This document shows, one piece after another, positions 24,879 to 35,140 of a stretch of 64,000 nt of DNA. The notes under the pieces were generated by a model that made no database searches, had not been told where the DNA came from, and saw only the letters and a program-made list of their open reading frames with translations. A program made the position numbers and the translations under genes. The stretch is taken from positions 372,001-436,000 of the forward strand of contig CAJNDT010005877.1 of NCBI GenBank assembly GCA_905221615.1, in the 5' to 3' direction. This DNA comes from Symbiodinium sp. CCMP2592 (taxonomy: Eukaryota; Sar; Dinophyceae; Suessiales; Symbiodiniaceae). Each line of letters starts with the position of its first letter. Position 1 is the stretch's first letter.

Positions 24879-25798
24879 TTACACTGCTGCTGTGGGCCTT
24901 TTCGTGGCCACAACAAAGTCTGCAGGAGGCAAGGCCTCGGTCTGCAAACACGGAGCTTTGGAACCGACACTGCTGCACTGCGCACCACTTCTGCAGGCTC
25001 TCCTCTGACCTCTTTAGCATTGAGTGCTGAAATGAATTCGAAGCTCCTCATGTTGGATCTCGGGACGTGAATGACGCTGCATCGCAAACTCGAGCCCTCA
25101 ACACTCGCAGGCAAGGCGGCACGTCCCGGATCAAGCACAAGCTGCAAGGCACACGCATGGCAAAATCTTATGAATGCCCGCCAGCCAGCGCAAAGCCAGA
25201 AGCAGTCCGCGGCATCCCAATAATCAAGTCCGCACATGGATGAACAGCTCAAAGTAGCGCGAAAGCGTGGAAGCGCGAAGGCATTCCGACACCGAAGTAG
25301 AGATCGAAGTCTCGGCGGCGGGCCATTCGAGCATGAGCTTGGAAGTTGTCCAACCATTGGATGAAGAGGAGCTGGGTCGTCACCTGCCAGAAGCGAGCAG
25401 CCTCGCCGCGAGGCCGCCTTGGCTCGGCATCTTCCGCTTCGCGGCCTGCCGCTTCATCGACTGCAGGAACTCCAACTTGCGCGACTGTGCTCGCTCGAGC
25501 TGGTCGAGAGCCTCAGAGAACCGAAATCAGCGGACGTCGAGTCAAGCCCGCTGAGCCTCGGACGCCTCTAAGGACGACATCCATCTGCCCTTGTGTCTCC
25601 TGAGACGCAGTGTGGAGTGAGGCCTTGAGGCCCAAGCCCAAGCATGCCCAAGCCGCCGAGTCCTCAAAGTTCGAATGCACCTTGTAGGAAACGGCTGAGA
25701 CGAGTCAGACGAGGCCGAGGAGGTGACCTCCATGAGCTGAAAATGCCTTTCCTGCATCACCTGCACGGCGTGAAGCGCCGCGGGCCACATCTCCATAT
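24879..25798 (-). CDS. Multi-exon coiled-coil protein, partial model
   Basis: Four minus-strand exons can be read between AG acceptors and GT donors: 25798-25728, 25511-25384, 25141-25010 and 24941-24879, the last ending in TAA. The first two join in phase and give a strongly helical, charged segment ('LHAVQVMQERHFQLME' followed by 'ALDQLERAQSRKLEFLQSMK'), typical of a coiled coil. The third encodes 44 residues in phase 0 and joins in phase to the last. The phase between exons two and three does not match, so a small exon is missing or one boundary is wrong. The start lies further right. Function unknown; no family is recognised. Confidence 0.5.
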
Positions 25799-25971
25799 CT
25801 GCTCAGCCACTGTTCAGCCGCTCCTCTTGTAGAGCGAAGCTGTGTTTGCCATGCTCGGCATCAGACTCGGTGCTCGCCTGGGAACTGATGGCACGTACTA
25901 CTGCAAAAAACCCAAAAGGCCAAGGGGGCCTGCATGGCCTGCTGGAAGGCCTCAGGCCAGGCTATCAGGGA

Positions 25972-26649
25972 TCAGGGAGGCGGGAAGGCACAGCTCCAAT
26001 TCACATGTCTTTGGGATTTGCCTCCACGGTCGACATCAGGCTGTGCCCTTCGTGCTCCTGTCAGATGCGCCACTTGGAATGTTCGATCAAAGAAATCATC
26101 TGTCGTCCGATCTATCTCCTTCCGCGCATGGTCTCCAAACTTGTTGCACATTCGGCAAAGCATCGTCTGGCCAGCAAGGCAAGCCATGGCACGAAAGTCA
26201 TGTCAGCACCAGCGTGCCTTGCACTGCAAGCACACACTTTCATAGCGCTCGGAGGGATTATGTCGGCAAAGGCCGAACTGAAGAGGTGAATGCTCCAAGG
26301 CGAACCTACAGATTTCGCGGTCACGCTGCAACTTCAAGCCGTGGAAAATGACTTGCTCACGCCTCTGATGCCTTGCAAAGAACTCATTCTCCGAGTGGTG
26401 TGCTGCATCGCACCTTGTCACAAGCATCCACAAACCAAATGTACCCAAAGGCCTGACAGAGAAGACAGTGAGTTGGCCACGCTGCACAGAAGTGTGCGTT
26501 GTCATTCCTTGCAGCACTTTGCTGAATCGACCGCAGGCTTGTCTCAAAACTAGGGACGCGACTTGCAGTACACAGTTGCTGGTCGCTGCTCGCAAAACTC
26601 GCAGATCTGAGCACGTGCACCAGCAGCGAGGATGAGAACACGTAAACAC
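25972..26649 (-). CDS. Possible upstream exons with two CxxC pairs
   Basis: A minus-strand frame from about 26420 reads coherently through 'YESVCLQCKARWC', meets one TGA at 26203-26205, and continues in the same frame with 'MACLAGQTMLCRMCNKFGDH'. The CLQC and CRMC pairs could form a zinc ribbon. Alternatively an AG acceptor near 26225 opens another frame across the TGA. It lies just upstream of the coiled-coil exons on the same strand and may belong to that gene or be a decayed remnant. Confidence 0.3.
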
Positions 26650-28900
26650 AATTCAAAGGTCACCTTCAACAGCAGCTCCTAGCTCGCAAGGATTTGGATT
26701 ACACGTCATATGTCGACTGTGGGACTTGGCCTAGCATTTCTGGTCCGAATCCACCAAGGCTTCTGCCAGCGGTTTTGCAACCGCGCGCCGCTCCTCGAAG
26801 ACCACCTTGAAACAGGCGCCAGCTCCGTGCGGGCTACCCCAGTCTGTAGTGACTGTAGTGCAGTCTTCAGAGAGAACACCAGTATCTACTCTTGTTGTGC
26901 TTGCCTCGCACAAGGCAAAAGGTAGAACTTGATCCCGATGCCGTACCCGATATACCCTGGCATTGGGGATCTGCGTGCAGGGCGCAAGAACATGCTGAGA
27001 TGTCGGTGTACAGGTCGGTGCAGCTGCTGCCAGTCAGCAACAGGGTCCGCATGTTCAGCTCCGCGAGCTGACAGGCATCGCATCATCAGAAGAAGGCTCC
27101 GGCGGGGCGAGGGGTGGTAGACTTTCCACATACACACCTCACTGACAACGTAACTCACTCAGAGATTAGCTGATTTTTCACATACATACCTCACTAAAAC
27201 GTAGACAAAACAGACGTTCGCCGCCCCGTGGAGCACGACAAGACAGAGAGGAGATCATTGATTCGGGGGGCGAACAGGTCGGGCCTGAGATCGGCACCGT
27301 CGAAAAGGATGTTCCTGCCTTTTGCCTCATAGCTTGGGCCACTTGGATATCGAAAAAGGCGGCCCGAGACTAAGAGCGTCCCTGCGTCAACCAAGGGATG
27401 CAACTGCAGACCACCGTGGCCATACCCGTATCAACCCCTGCGCCCTCCAAGTTGAAGAGAGCGGTAGTTCGCCAAAACCCGACTGCCGAGGCAGGAACGG
27501 ACAGGCATGCAAAAAAGATCGCCACACCGTTGAGCATCGCGGTAGATCTGAAGTTGGACGGCAAGGAGGGAATGCGCTACAGAGCACAGACGTTCACTCT
27601 TTTGAACTTGATCGGCTCAGCAGGCTGACGGCCAGGCTGGCTCTACTTCCAGACGGATCGCATCCCCGGGACCGGGTGCCGACAGAGCTCCTTTAGCTCC
27701 GGGTGGGAACAGCCGCGCCAGTTTCCTGCTGCTGGAACTGCAGCTGCCGGTCTTCATCAATGTCCAACCCACTAGCAGCCTCGCAGCATGGACATTGTGT
27801 TTTGCATGTGCCTTCGGAGAGTGGGACTCGACCCGTGCGGTGCATGCGCGGCCTTGTCCCTAGCCGCTTCGCAATGGGCCCGACTCCGTAAAGCCGGGTG
27901 GCCATGCCCAGCTACAAAACCCCCGAAGGGCTGGGTAGAATACAAAGATCCCGCCCCGGTGCCAGGGGAAAACCAGACGGTGGTGGCAAAGGCAGCCATG
28001 CCTGCGCTGAGCACCGCCCCGGCAAAAGCTTGCGGTGGAGATCGCCCCCGAGAGGGCGCTGGCTGCCGAAGAACGACAAGGCAGTTCCGACAAGGAGCGG
28101 TCGGAAGGACAAGGGCGGGCCGAGTTGAAAACTCGGCGTGAGAGACGCAGTCCCCATCCTTGCATAGCCTTCCCAGCAGGTCGCGCGAAGAATGGGCCAC
28201 ATGCTGGGAGGATTCGGGCGGAGAAGGTGCGCCATCTCATCGGAGGGACCAGCTTCGACGAGAAGGAAACAAGTAGCGAGATTCCCGAGGGCTCGGGCCC
28301 AACCTGGTGGACTGATCCCACGAAGAGTGGGCTGAAAGGTGGGTTTCACTCTTCGCCAGCCGGTAACTCGACAGGGACAGCATCCGCACCGTCCAACAGG
28401 CAAATATGAAGCGTGTCCCCCCACCAAGCCTCCAACCCAGTTTGACGGAGGGACATGTAGGTGCGAGCGGGCATTGGCCCCAGCGGCCTAGCGAACTCTG
28501 ACAAAAGCTGGCAGATGGAGAGAGGCAGAGAGACAGGCGACAAGACATGACTCAGAGACATGAGACGGTTAGACAGCCCTCAGAATGAGGCGCGTAATAG
28601 CCAGCTACGCATGTTGTCGGCTGGACTTGCAGACAGACCATGTCATTCCGTCCAAGATAAGGATGTTTTCTCGTTGGAACCTGTACAGCTGTACTGGGCA
28701 AGTTTACGGGTAGACCGTGGCCTTTCGCTGCAAGGCGGGATGGCTGACTCCGAACCAAGCATGACCTGCCAGACTCCAAAATTGCAACCATCGGCGAGAC
28801 CCTTCCCAGAAAACATGCAGGGCCCGCGCAAAAAATTCGGGAAACTTGGGGGGGCTCTCTTCCTGCACGGTGCAATGTGCAGCGGCCTCCGTGCATTCCC
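26650..28900. other. No gene supported; plus-strand open stretches at 27.4-28.4 kb
   Basis: Plus-strand frames 27398-27628 and 28035-28409 have a charged, coding-like composition ('EIAPERALAAEERQGSSDKE'), but frames change between them and no domain is recognisable. They could be a broken retroelement ORF. Minus-strand frames of similar length compete. Confidence 0.4.
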
Positions 28901-29103
28901 ACCTCTGTTGAGACTTGTCCTTCACCGCACTTGCTCTGCCCAGTGCGATTCGGCATGCCAGAAAAGTTTTCGCCTTGCGAAGAAAATAAGCTGTGTCAGA
29001 ATCCTAACAACTGTAAGCGAGCCTCTCCACGTCTCAAGGATCTTGGTAACTCCAGCGACCCGACCTGGCCAATCAAGACGTTTCTCATGCTCTCTCGCTG
29101 TTT

Positions 29104-29230
29104 CTCTCTCTCTCTCTCTCTCTCTCTGCTGGGCGCACGAGTCGTTGTGCGACCCTCAGGCCATTCGTTCGCTTTAGAGGAGGAAGGTGCGACCCCCAAC
29201 CTGCGCGCTCCAAGCACTCCCCATACGTTA
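29104..29230 (+). repeat. CT-hairpin module, copy 4
   Basis: The CT tract (29104-29127) is followed by GCTGGG and a stem CGCAC (29134-29138) / GTGCG (29147-29151), extended by GGG (29131-29133) / CCC (29153-29155) with one bulged A, then CTCAGGCC. A later CCCCATACGTTATGGGG (29218-29234) forms a second hairpin. Confidence 0.8.
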
Positions 29231-29297
29231 TGGGGAAGCGTCTCGGCAAAACAACTCTCAGACGGCAGATTCACCGAATCATCACCTCAGGCCATGC

Positions 29298-29420
29298 TCT
29301 CTCTTGATTTCTTTCTTTCTCTCTTGATCTTCTTCCGCCGGGCATGAGGGGCTGTTAAGACCCCTCGGCCACTAGGGCCCCCCCATATATTGTGGGGACT
29401 TTGGAGGAGTGTGAAATTTG
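29298..29420 (+). repeat. CT-hairpin module, copy 5 (best preserved)
   Basis: The CT/CTTT tract is followed by TTCTTCCGCCGGGCAT, a perfect stem GAGGGG (29346-29351) / CCCCTC (29361-29366) with a 9-nt loop, CGGCCACTAGGGCC, a second stem CCCCA (29381-29385) / TGGGG (29393-29397), then ACTTTGGAGGAGTGTGAAA. Order and spacing match copy 1. Confidence 0.85.
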
Positions 29421-30266
29421 TTTCGTAGTCCCCCCTAGGTGGATCTTTGCAGCCCATAGTAAGACTGAGTAAGCAGTACAGAAAGAATGTAATGCGATCC
29501 CCCAGGGAATTTCGACTACCTCTGTGCACAGTTCATCATTACATCAGCTCCGGGAGTATGAGTGCATGCTATAACACAACTTGAAAGACAACACCGAAAC
29601 ATCACTAGCATGGTAAAAGTGAGTTTGCTCCCCCCGGTTCATGTTTTCAATATACTGTACGGTATCGGTGCAGGGGATCCATCATCTGTCAGCACCAGAT
29701 GAGTAACAGGACACCGGATAAAGCGTAGAGTCACGGTTTAAGGTTCCCCCGCGACCGCTTGTGTCGTACTAGGCTTACCTGACTATCAATCATCCTGCAT
29801 GGATCCTGATCCACATCACAACACTAAGTTGGAAACAGCAGGTCTGAATATCAGAGCTTTTAGGTTTGTGGATTAGTTTCCGTAGGGTGATCTGCGTAGC
29901 TAGCCCGGTTTGTCAAAGCAATCAGAGGCATAGGAACTAAAGAGCAGTGTAAAACAATTAACGACACTTTAGTCCCCGGGCTAGCATAAAGCAAGGATAC
30001 AGTACATTTGCATCGGCTTCTTGAGGATGAAACAACAGCTTGCAGAAAGAAGACCTGAATAGCGATGAGACAAAAGCGTTGTTGCCAGATGCTGTACGCT
30101 TGTACTGAAGGGATGCTCCACATCCCCAGTCCTGGTGCTAACGTACTGCGAGGGAGCGGACTTTCTTCTAATATGAGTTGATAAAGGCATTTAGGGTAGT
30201 GAACACGAACCTATAGGTCCCCCGAGTCCCCCCAAGTCTGCTTATTGCTACCGGCTCACGTCTGCC
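29421..30266. other. Spacer without a supported gene
   Basis: This is the 3' flank of the long minus-strand ORF. The TCCCCC word recurs (about 29429, 29498, 29629, 29744, 30218 and 30229). No open frame is recognisable. Confidence 0.6.
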
Positions 30267-32879
30267 TCACGTGTCGTCGTGCATGTGTTCAGCTAGAAGA
30301 CGACGGCGTCGGTGGCTCAAGTCCGAGGAGGGGCTGCGCGGTCGTCGCGTTCCCCGCCCACGTGAGCTGCTAGGGCTGCCAGGGCTTTGTGGTGTCCATC
30401 CATGGAAGAGTGCCGTGTTCCCCATGCCGTGGTGCCTCTCGAACTTCCACCATTCCCCAGTCGTGTTGGGCAGGCCATGCTTTTCTTCTGGGATCCGTCT
30501 TGAGATCCCCCGGAGCAGCTGCATGGCGGCCTCTTGCACTTGAGGAAGGCGGGCCACGGGCCATTCGTCAAGTCCCCCGGCCCACTCCTGCATTTGTAGC
30601 ATCGCGGTCTCCCATGTCGCGGGTCCCCCCGCTCGCTCCACCAAGTTTGTATCATGGCTCCCTGCTGCCATTTCCAAGACGTTGGCGGGGTGCGTGAGGT
30701 TGTCCCCCTTGAGCAGCTTCTCCAAGGCTTCTGCCACTGCGATGAGCTGTGCCCAGTCTCCGGTGGTGGTATCGCCATCCAGGATCCTGTTCAAGACGCC
30801 ACGCAGTGGCCCCAGAATTGGCGGCAGCTGGATCCGAACAGCAATATCCCCCACAGGTAGCGACGAGAGCCATTGCATAAGGGCTGCTACGTGAGGTTCT
30901 AACTGGCCGTAGCTTATGCACAATCCCCCGAGAGACATTTGTCTACGTGCAATGCTTTGCAATGCTGCTGCGGCGATGCAGGCTGCTTTGTGTGGGTCTT
31001 GGAGCACTGTGGCTGTATAGCTGTAGGACGGCTCTGCAGGCTGTGAGTGTATGTGTTGCTGGTGTGTGCCTTGTCCCCCCGTGTTTGGGTTGCTGTAGTT
31101 TTGTGTGGCTTCGAGTGCTGCAGCTGTCGGTGTGTCGACGAGCAGGTTCATGAGTGCCATGTCTGCGTTATGCAGGATTGCTTCCGCCGTTGCCCCCTCG
31201 TGTGACCGAATAATTCGGCGGATCTCTTCAAGGTGCCGCTCCACCTTCTGCCACGAGTGTTCTCGGGTCAAGTCCGGAACTGGGTCACTGTTGTGAAGGT
31301 GGGACTGTGATGCTTGGGCTGCGGTCGTTGTATGTTGTTGTGGCTCTTGCTCCATACTTCCTGCTCCCATGCTTATATCCCCCGGCGAGGTGGGCTCAAG
31401 CTGAGTTGGATGTGGAGGTGGTGGTGGTGGTGATCGGGAGTCGGTATCCCCCTCTGTGCCTGTAGTGTCTGCAGCTGGTGGTAATGATGCTGAGAAAATG
31501 CTTTTTTGCATGAGGCTGTTCCGGTCGTCGTCCGGATTGTCCTCTTGCTGGTGATTGTCATGCTGCTGGTTGTGCGGTTGCTTTGGTCCGATGTTTCGGC
31601 CGTCGCGGATCTGGGCAGCTAGTGGTGTGAGCCCTGGTCTGTTAGTGTCTGCTGGAGTCGGGACTGCTCGTTGTGGTGGCTGCGGCTGTAATCGGCCAGG
31701 TTGGTTTCGTCGTAGCTCGCGTCTGTCCACAAAGGCTGGTTGTTGGTTGGCTGTGGCGGCCTTGCTTCGGCTCTGGTCAATGTGGCTATCAGAGGCTGCG
31801 GAACTGGTAGTTCGTTGGGGTGACTCCTGCTTGCGTGCCGGTGGGTAGTACGAGCGCGGGGCTTCGTGAGAAGAGCTGGCTCCTGTGTCTGTGGTTTGTG
31901 TGTCGCCAGCTCCCTGCTCGTTGATGGTCTGCATGGGGGGGGTTGGTGGGTGTGTTGCTGTGGATTTCCCCCCGGCAGTTTTCCGGTTGGGTGCCGGCTG
32001 TCGCAGACGGCGGATGTCAGCAGGGGGGTCTGTTGATAGGGCTTCTACCCTTATGACCCATTCGCCGTCAACCTCTTCGAACAGCAGTCGGTCGCCAGCT
32101 GTAAGGAGCATGGTCCCCGGCATATGGTTGCCGGCGGTTGGAGCATCTGTGATTTGCAGGACCCAGTGCGTATCGCTGATGGCCGTGAAGGTTGCCACGA
32201 TCCCAGCTGTGAGCGGCGGCGCGGTCACTGCTGTGCCTTCCTGTCCTTCTCGTACTACTCTTGGCAGTCCACTGGCCAGGGTCTCGGTGCTTGGTTGTTC
32301 GCCCGCATTGTTGCCGATGGTCACGATCCATCCCCCATTCGGGCCTGCGACCATGTTCGCATGTGTGTGACCCTGGATTCGTATATCGGGGGAGATCTCT
32401 CTCTCTCTCTCTCTTTCTCGCTCTCTTTTGTCCAGAGCTTGCTCTCTATCTTTCTTTCGCCAGGGCAGGGGTGGATGGCTGTCTCTCTCTCTCTCTCTTT
32501 GCTTTGCTTTGCTCAGGGGCGTAGGAGACATTGCCGCTTGTGCGAGGTCTCTTTGGCTCTCGCCCGGGCTCCCCCAGGTTTTTTCGTGTGCCCTCGCTGC
32601 TTCGCCGGCCACTTCCGCTAATATCTCGCCCAGTTGCTGGTACACGTAGTCGATGGTGTCCTCGTCCGTCTCGGCACCTCTGCGTACTGCTTGCCGCGTG
32701 TCCTCGCAGAGCTCCTCTGCTCTACAGGCGAGGTCTTCGCCTTTGTGCACTTCCCCCCACTCTCTGGACCACGGCATCGAGTGGAAGAGGTGGGTGCCCT
32801 CCTTGAGCAGGGCACACAGTTCCTGGATGTCTTCCAGGAGGTCTTCAGTGGGTACCCTATGGGGGCCGGAGGTTTCCAT
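30267..32879 (-). CDS. Long uninterrupted ORF (870 aa), unrecognised; possible retrogene or mobile-element protein
   Basis: The longest intact frame outside the LINE. N-terminal ~90 residues are acidic and helical; residues ~125-165 are RE-dipeptide runs encoded by CT tracts; ~175-300 look beta-rich ('GGWIVTIGNNAGEQPS', 'GDRLLFEEVDGEWVIRVEAL'); ~300-540 are Pro/Gln/Ser-rich and probably disordered; ~545-840 are helical with several Trp; the C-terminus is basic and Arg/Ser-rich. I recognise no family; a gag-like or RNA-binding role is a guess. The frame stays open about 20 codons upstream of the chosen Met, which is the first ATG after an in-frame TGA. Absence of introns over 2.6 kb and a spliced-leader relic ~290 nt upstream suggest origin from a processed mRNA. 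Plus-strand CT-module copies overlap its N-terminal part. Confidence 0.7.
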   Translation of the reverse strand: METSGPHRVPTEDLLEDIQELCALLKEGTHLFHSMPWSREWGEVHKGEDLACRAEELCEDTRQAVRRGAETDEDTIDYVYQQLGEILAEVAGEAARAHEKTWGSPGESQRDLAQAAMSPTPLSKAKQRERERDSHPPLPWRKKDREQALDKREREREREREISPDIRIQGHTHANMVAGPNGGWIVTIGNNAGEQPSTETLASGLPRVVREGQEGTAVTAPPLTAGIVATFTAISDTHWVLQITDAPTAGNHMPGTMLLTAGDRLLFEEVDGEWVIRVEALSTDPPADIRRLRQPAPNRKTAGGKSTATHPPTPPMQTINEQGAGDTQTTDTGASSSHEAPRSYYPPARKQESPQRTTSSAASDSHIDQSRSKAATANQQPAFVDRRELRRNQPGRLQPQPPQRAVPTPADTNRPGLTPLAAQIRDGRNIGPKQPHNQQHDNHQQEDNPDDDRNSLMQKSIFSASLPPAADTTGTEGDTDSRSPPPPPPHPTQLEPTSPGDISMGAGSMEQEPQQHTTTAAQASQSHLHNSDPVPDLTREHSWQKVERHLEEIRRIIRSHEGATAEAILHNADMALMNLLVDTPTAAALEATQNYSNPNTGGQGTHQQHIHSQPAEPSYSYTATVLQDPHKAACIAAAALQSIARRQMSLGGLCISYGQLEPHVAALMQWLSSLPVGDIAVRIQLPPILGPLRGVLNRILDGDTTTGDWAQLIAVAEALEKLLKGDNLTHPANVLEMAAGSHDTNLVERAGGPATWETAMLQMQEWAGGLDEWPVARLPQVQEAAMQLLRGISRRIPEEKHGLPNTTGEWWKFERHHGMGNTALFHGWTPQSPGSPSSSRGRGTRRPRSPSSDLSHRRRRLLAEHMHDDT
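32396..32520 (+). repeat. Two CT tracts of the module family inside the long ORF
   Basis: A CT tract (32397-32416) is followed by TTTTGTCCAGAGC, and a second region reads TTTCTTTCGCCAGGGCAGGGG, then a CT tract and TTTGCTCAGGGGCG. The CAGGGC/CAGGGG cores resemble the CCGGGCATGAGGGG core of the modules, but no hairpin is clear. On the coding strand they give the Arg-Glu runs. Confidence 0.6.
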
Positions 32880-33165
32880 GAGCTGGGTCGCGCACTCTAG
32901 GATCGGCGAGTGCCCCTGCAGGTCCTTGCAGTAACTAGGTCACGCTTGGAGAGGTAGGGCAACAAACTTGCCCTCTGCGAGAATGGCTCCCCCCTAGCGT
33001 CAGGACGAGAGAGGGCCACTTAAGTACAATGGCAACGGCGGAAGACTCAAGCACCACTGGGTCAAGGCGAGGGCAGCTCCTCCGGGTCGACAGCCCAGAT
33101 TAACTCCCTGCCTCTCCCCCCCGGCACAAGAGGGCGGAACAGACCCCCAAGTACAAGGTGTGGTA
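32880..33165 (-). other. Presumed 5' leader of the long ORF
   Basis: About 286 bp between the spliced-leader relic and the first Met of the 870-codon frame. It contains stops in the ORF frame and no recognisable coding. If the ORF derives from a trans-spliced mRNA, this is the remnant of its 5' untranslated region. Confidence 0.5.
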
Positions 33166-33184
33166 CTTGAGCCAAAATGGCTAC
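33166..33184 (-). other. Dinoflagellate spliced-leader (DinoSL) relic
   Basis: The minus strand reads GTAGCCATTTTGGCTCAAG, identical to positions 4-22 of the 22-nt dinoflagellate spliced leader. The first three leader bases are missing and the upstream side is a GA (CT on plus) tract. Spliced leaders are added to mRNAs by trans-splicing, so a genomic copy outside an SL RNA gene is normally the mark of a reverse-transcribed mRNA. It points toward the 870-codon ORF on the same strand. Confidence 0.85.
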
Positions 33185-33390
33185 CTCTCTCTCTCTCTCT
33201 CCCTCTCCCTCTCCTTCCACACAGACAAGAAGAGTGGACTGCCCACCCCTCCGCATGCAATCCCTCCCTCTCTCGCTCTCTCTCCCTCTCTCTCCTTCTT
33301 TCTTTCTTTCACAATTTTCACAATGGTTGGGGGAATGGTGTGACCCCTCCCCCTCCCGCGAGTGCACCCCACCTTGTTGAGGGTGCCAGC
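33185..33390 (+). repeat. CT tracts and module copy 6
   Basis: A CT run starts directly at the spliced-leader relic (33185-33215). A second run (33261-33310) is followed by GGGG (33330-33333) / CCCC (33344-33347) with a 10-nt loop, then CTCCCGCGAGTGCACC. The CGGGCAT core is not preserved here. Confidence 0.65.
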
Positions 33391-33524
33391 GCTTCAAAGG
33401 CAAATCGGACTACAGCAAGATGGCAAACAACCCAACACCTGCATGCACACCACACTCTTGTACTCTGGCGTCCTTAGGCCTCGAAGCTAGGCAGCTGCCC
33501 CCCTCAAGGTAGTCAACGCAAGTG

Positions 33525-33939
33525 CCAAATATACATGTGTATGTATACATATATATATATATATATATATTCCACAGAACTCAGCTGCAATCAACCTGAG
33601 TGCTCAAATTGCGTTTCTCTTGCAGGTGCCCGCAAGCAGCTCTCGGCTGGGGTTTACTTCCCGGGATCAAGCATTGTTTCAGAGGCGGCATACGGCATCA
33701 GCACCAACGAATTCTACACACAACAGCATACATGCAGGCATGACATATTCCACAAGATCAAAGGCAACAGATTGTAGCATTGTAAAAACCAGTCGCCTGC
33801 CAGCTTTGGTCCCACCATTTCTCGGATGAGTGAGCGAGCAGCGAAGCAACGGCTCTCCCCTTCGTGATCCTTCACGTGGGTGCTAAGCTGGGGGGCACTG
33901 GCTCGGAGAAGGGGCCTGGGGTGCGCGGTGGCCGAACCA

Positions 33940-33985
<46 letters not shown>
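33525..33985. repeat. TA and CA dinucleotide microsatellites
   Basis: A TA run at about 33545-33571 and a CA run at about 33943-33982, with ordinary unassigned sequence between them. No gene is supported. Confidence 0.92.
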
Positions 33986-34167
33986 GGCAGCAAGACCAAT
34001 GGATACAGCAAGCTGAGCTGATCCCCTGTCGACTGATGCAGTATTCCTTTGGCGCGTGGGGCAATGCGTCTACCTGAAGGCACCACTCAAAAGGGTCTCG
34101 AGGGGAAGCACGCTGGGTTTGGTGCAGAATCCATAGCAACTTTCACAGAGGCATCGGCAAGGCTCGC

Positions 34168-34290
34168 GCTCTCTTTTTCTGTCTACTGGGACTTAGGCGT
34201 CGTCCCGCGACTCTCTGGCCAGTGGCCCACCCAACCACCCATTGTATTGTGGAGTGGCCGGCTCTCGCTTGCTTACTTGCTACCGGGCGT
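34168..34290 (+). repeat. CT-hairpin module, copy 7
   Basis: CTCTCTTTTTCTGTCTACT is followed by a stem GGGAC (34188-34192) / GTCCC (34202-34206) with a 9-nt loop, then CTGGCCAGTGGCC, CCCATTGTATTGTGGAG and GGCCGG. The order of blocks matches copies 1 and 5, with different stem bases. Confidence 0.7.
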
Positions 34291-34624
34291 GAAGAAGCTG
34301 CAGCGTCCAGGCAGCTTCTTCGCGTGCGAACGCACCCCCGCTTGGTTTAGCGAGTCCATTCCCCCTTTTGCAATTTTCGCCAAGGGGCTCGGCTTTACAG
34401 GATCATAAATCCCCCCGTCAAAGCTTTCGAAAAGACCTCTAGCAGCAGCAACCACCATAACTCCATAACCATCCATAACAACAACCCGGCTCTGACGTGG
34501 TACCGTGTGGTACAAGACTCAAACTCTTTACCGTCACAAAGGGCTCGAACTCTTTACAGTCACCGGCCTGTGTCATTATTTCCCCCGGCTTGTTGCGAGG
34601 AGGGCTAACTTGACCCCGGCTCTC

Positions 34625-34705
34625 GCTCTCGCTCTCTCTCTCTCTCTCTTTCCCCGATGTTTATCGGGGGCTCTCTCTCTCTCTCTCTCTCTCTCGCTTT
34701 CTCTT
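34625..34705 (+). repeat. Twin CT tracts separated by a perfect hairpin
   Basis: Two CT runs flank CCCCGAT (34652-34658), a GTTT loop, and ATCGGGG (34663-34669). The 7-bp stem is perfect. Confidence 0.85.
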
Positions 34706-34936
34706 TCGCACTCTCTCGCTTGCTTTCACGCAGCCAAAGAGGAAGCAGAACCCCCCCCTCGCACGAGTGCGCACTGGCTCTGGTCTCTGGGTGAAAAAAC
34801 CTCCCCCAGCTTGAACGACGTGCCGGCTGGTTCCGGTATAGCCCCCTGAACTTATTATCCTAATCAGCAAACCCCCGCCTCGCGCCTCGTCTCGGGGAGC
34901 GGTGTGGCACTGTTTGCCGTTCGGTCGCGAGGAGAG

Positions 34937-35020
34937 ATCTCTCTCTGTCTCTCTCTCGGACATGAAGGCGGGTCACTGCCCCCGGGCTTCAAGCCCACCC
35001 GTATACCCTGTGGAAGTGCA
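34937..35020 (+). repeat. CT-hairpin module, copy 8
   Basis: The CT tract (34938-34957) is followed by GGACATGAAGGCGGGTCACTG, a short pairing GGGCTT (34984-34989) / AAGCCC (34991-34996), and ACCCGTATACCCTGTGG. The first stem is weaker than in other copies. Confidence 0.6.
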
Positions 35021-35070
35021 ATGAGGGGTGAAAATCGAGCGTAAAAGACGTGAGATGCTGCAGCCACTCG

Positions 35071-35140
35071 ATCTCTCTCTCCAGGGCATAAGGGGCGGCC
35101 AAGCCCCCCGGGCCACAATCCCACCCGCCATTGCAGGGGT
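35071..35140 (+). repeat. CT-hairpin module, copy 9
   Basis: ATCTCTCTCTCCAGGGCATAA is followed by a stem GGGGC (35092-35096) / GCCCC (35103-35107) with a 6-nt loop, CGGGCCACAATCC, and CCCGCCATTGCAGGGG. Confidence 0.75.

Noticed and set aside
24515..25357. Single 280-codon minus-strand gene
   Set aside because: Splice signals inside it support shorter exons, one of them in another frame with its own stop; the long frame seems incidental.
32396..32520. CT tracts in the long ORF as introns
   Set aside because: They are on the opposite strand with respect to splice signals and the ORF stays open through them, giving Arg-Glu runs.
33166..33184. Spliced-leader RNA gene
   Set aside because: In an SL RNA gene the leader is followed directly by a GT donor. 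Here TACC follows, and the first three leader bases are missing.
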